Below, one piece after another: positions 41,825-42,509 of a DNA stretch of 42,509 nucleotides (position 1 is the first letter of the stretch; every line of letters begins with the position of its first letter). The translations under genes and the position numbers were made by a program. This stretch comes from Nitrospira sp. GTDB lineage: Bacteria > Nitrospirota > Nitrospiria > Nitrospirales > Nitrospiraceae. Location of the stretch: the NCBI GenBank assembly GCA_015903945.1, contig JABMDL010000012.1, positions 1 to 42,509 on the forward strand, written 5' to 3'. Below the pieces are notes generated by a model. That model was not told the DNA's origin. It saw only the letters and a program-made list of their open reading frames with translations, and ran no database searches.

Positions 41825-42509
41825 ATGGCTGGCGATGCACCAAAACTACTGCTGCACGGAATTGATACCGTCCAATGTGCCTATTACCTTGGCCCTCCTT
41901 CGACCAAATATCTCGACTTCGCAAAGCTCGCGGTGATCAAGGAACAACTCCGGATGGACAAGAGTCGAGAGCCTCGTGCGGTCACCCTGGGCGGCACCGA
42001 GTTCTTCCTTCAGCCTTACGGGAGTAGCTCGGGCTACCCCTTCGTGCTGACAAATGAAGACTTCAAGATTGAACTGGGAGAGTTTAATCACCCCTCGTGC
42101 TTCGTGACACTCCGAAGCCAAGGCCTCTGGCGGCGATCGGCTAGCGCTCTCCATGACCAGTTTCTGACGTGGGCGAAGGGAGTCGGCTGTGACGTGCAGC
42201 AACCGGAGACCCTCTCACGGGTCGATTTCTGCTTCGATTACGCGCTCGCCGATCGGGATTTTGATGCCGATTCATTTGTGAGTCAGTCGGATAAAGACAG
42301 CCAGCATCGCGAGCATGGCACCATTCAGACCTTTACGCTCGGGAAGGGTGATGTGGTGCTTCGGGTCTACGACAAGGTGGCAGAGATACGCCAGCAGAGC
42401 GCCAAAGTTTGGTTCTATGAGCTGTGGGGACAGGAGGAACATGTCTGGCGGATTGAATGGCAGGTACGCAAGCCGGTGTTGAAACGATTCTGGATTCGCA
42501 CCTTTGCCG
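41825..42509 (+). CDS. Replication-initiator-like protein (Rep_trans type), truncated by the window end
   Basis: 228 codons are visible from ATG 41825 and the frame is open to the last base. Features: 'LSRVDFCFDYALADRDFDAD', with the R-x-D pattern of the first catalytic block, then 'TFTLGKGDVVLRVYDKVAEI' and 'VWRIEWQVRKPVLKRFW'. The YDK-x-x-E and R-x-E blocks are typical of the phage or plasmid replication initiation factors of the Rep_trans group, which nick DNA for rolling-circle replication or conjugative transfer. Integrative elements use the same enzymes. No clear ribosome site precedes it, so it may be coupled to the regulator eight bases upstream. Confidence 0.7.
   Translation, partial: MAGDAPKLLLHGIDTVQCAYYLGPPSTKYLDFAKLAVIKEQLRMDKSREPRAVTLGGTEFFLQPYGSSSGYPFVLTNEDFKIELGEFNHPSCFVTLRSQGLWRRSASALHDQFLTWAKGVGCDVQQPETLSRVDFCFDYALADRDFDADSFVSQSDKDSQHREHGTIQTFTLGKGDVVLRVYDKVAEIRQQSAKVWFYELWGQEEHVWRIEWQVRKPVLKRFWIRTFA

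Noticed and set aside
1..42509. Search for CRISPR arrays, rRNA genes and complete tRNAs
   Set aside because: No regularly spaced 25-40 bp repeats, no rRNA-like stretches and only the partial tRNA-Thr were found by eye.

Overview
The window looks like a Nitrospira-type chromosome (phylum Nitrospirota). The main reason is a complete UBact-type proteasome operon next to a LemA/GIDE-like pair, with an SmbP-like metal-binding protein and many small membrane or secreted proteins of the kind seen in that group. This assignment comes from recognising families by eye; no database search was possible.

Layout. (1) 1-3522 is the end of an integrated element. It holds a truncated lipoprotein gene, an XRE repressor, two unknown genes, a phage-type terminase small subunit, a lipoprotein and, at its right edge, a 3' fragment of a tRNA-Thr(CGU) gene that marks an attachment junction. 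(2) 3523-15000 is ordinary chromosome: PilZ, an SH3-like protein, a membrane protein, an FtsH paralogue, NhaA, a secreted SNase-like protein, an OmpA-like protein, a small membrane protein and SmbP. (3) 15000-22530 holds a ferredoxin, a 40-residue membrane protein, a NarL-type response regulator, and a minus-strand operon of secreted protein, HIT protein, TPR/Sel1 lipoprotein and CHASE2-sigma54 activator. (4) 22701-32170 is a co-directional run: HD-domain protein, YjbQ and HtrA, then a 223-bp palindromic repeat, then arc-dop-ubact-prcB-prcA-pafA. (5) 32191-38308 holds a YheT-like hydrolase, a small secreted protein, LemA, a zinc-ribbon/GIDE protein, a secreted lysine/glutamate-repeat protein and a beta-barrel protein. 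(6) 38309-42509 is a second mobile region. It begins with an inverted, diverged copy of the left lipoprotein module, followed by two paralogous lipoproteins, strong hairpins, a ribbon-helix-helix regulator with an operator-like palindrome over its promoter, and a Rep_trans-like initiator cut by the window end.

How the genes work together. PafA would attach UBact to lysines of target proteins and Dop would remove it. ARC would unfold tagged proteins and feed them to the PrcA/PrcB core. FtsH and HtrA add membrane and periplasmic quality control. The least explained parts are the two element edges, which share a lipoprotein module in inverted orientation with pairs of short direct repeats spaced 11 bp, and the proteasome operon's non-coding elements: the palindromic repeat before arc and a heptamer-repeat hairpin between ubact and prcB.
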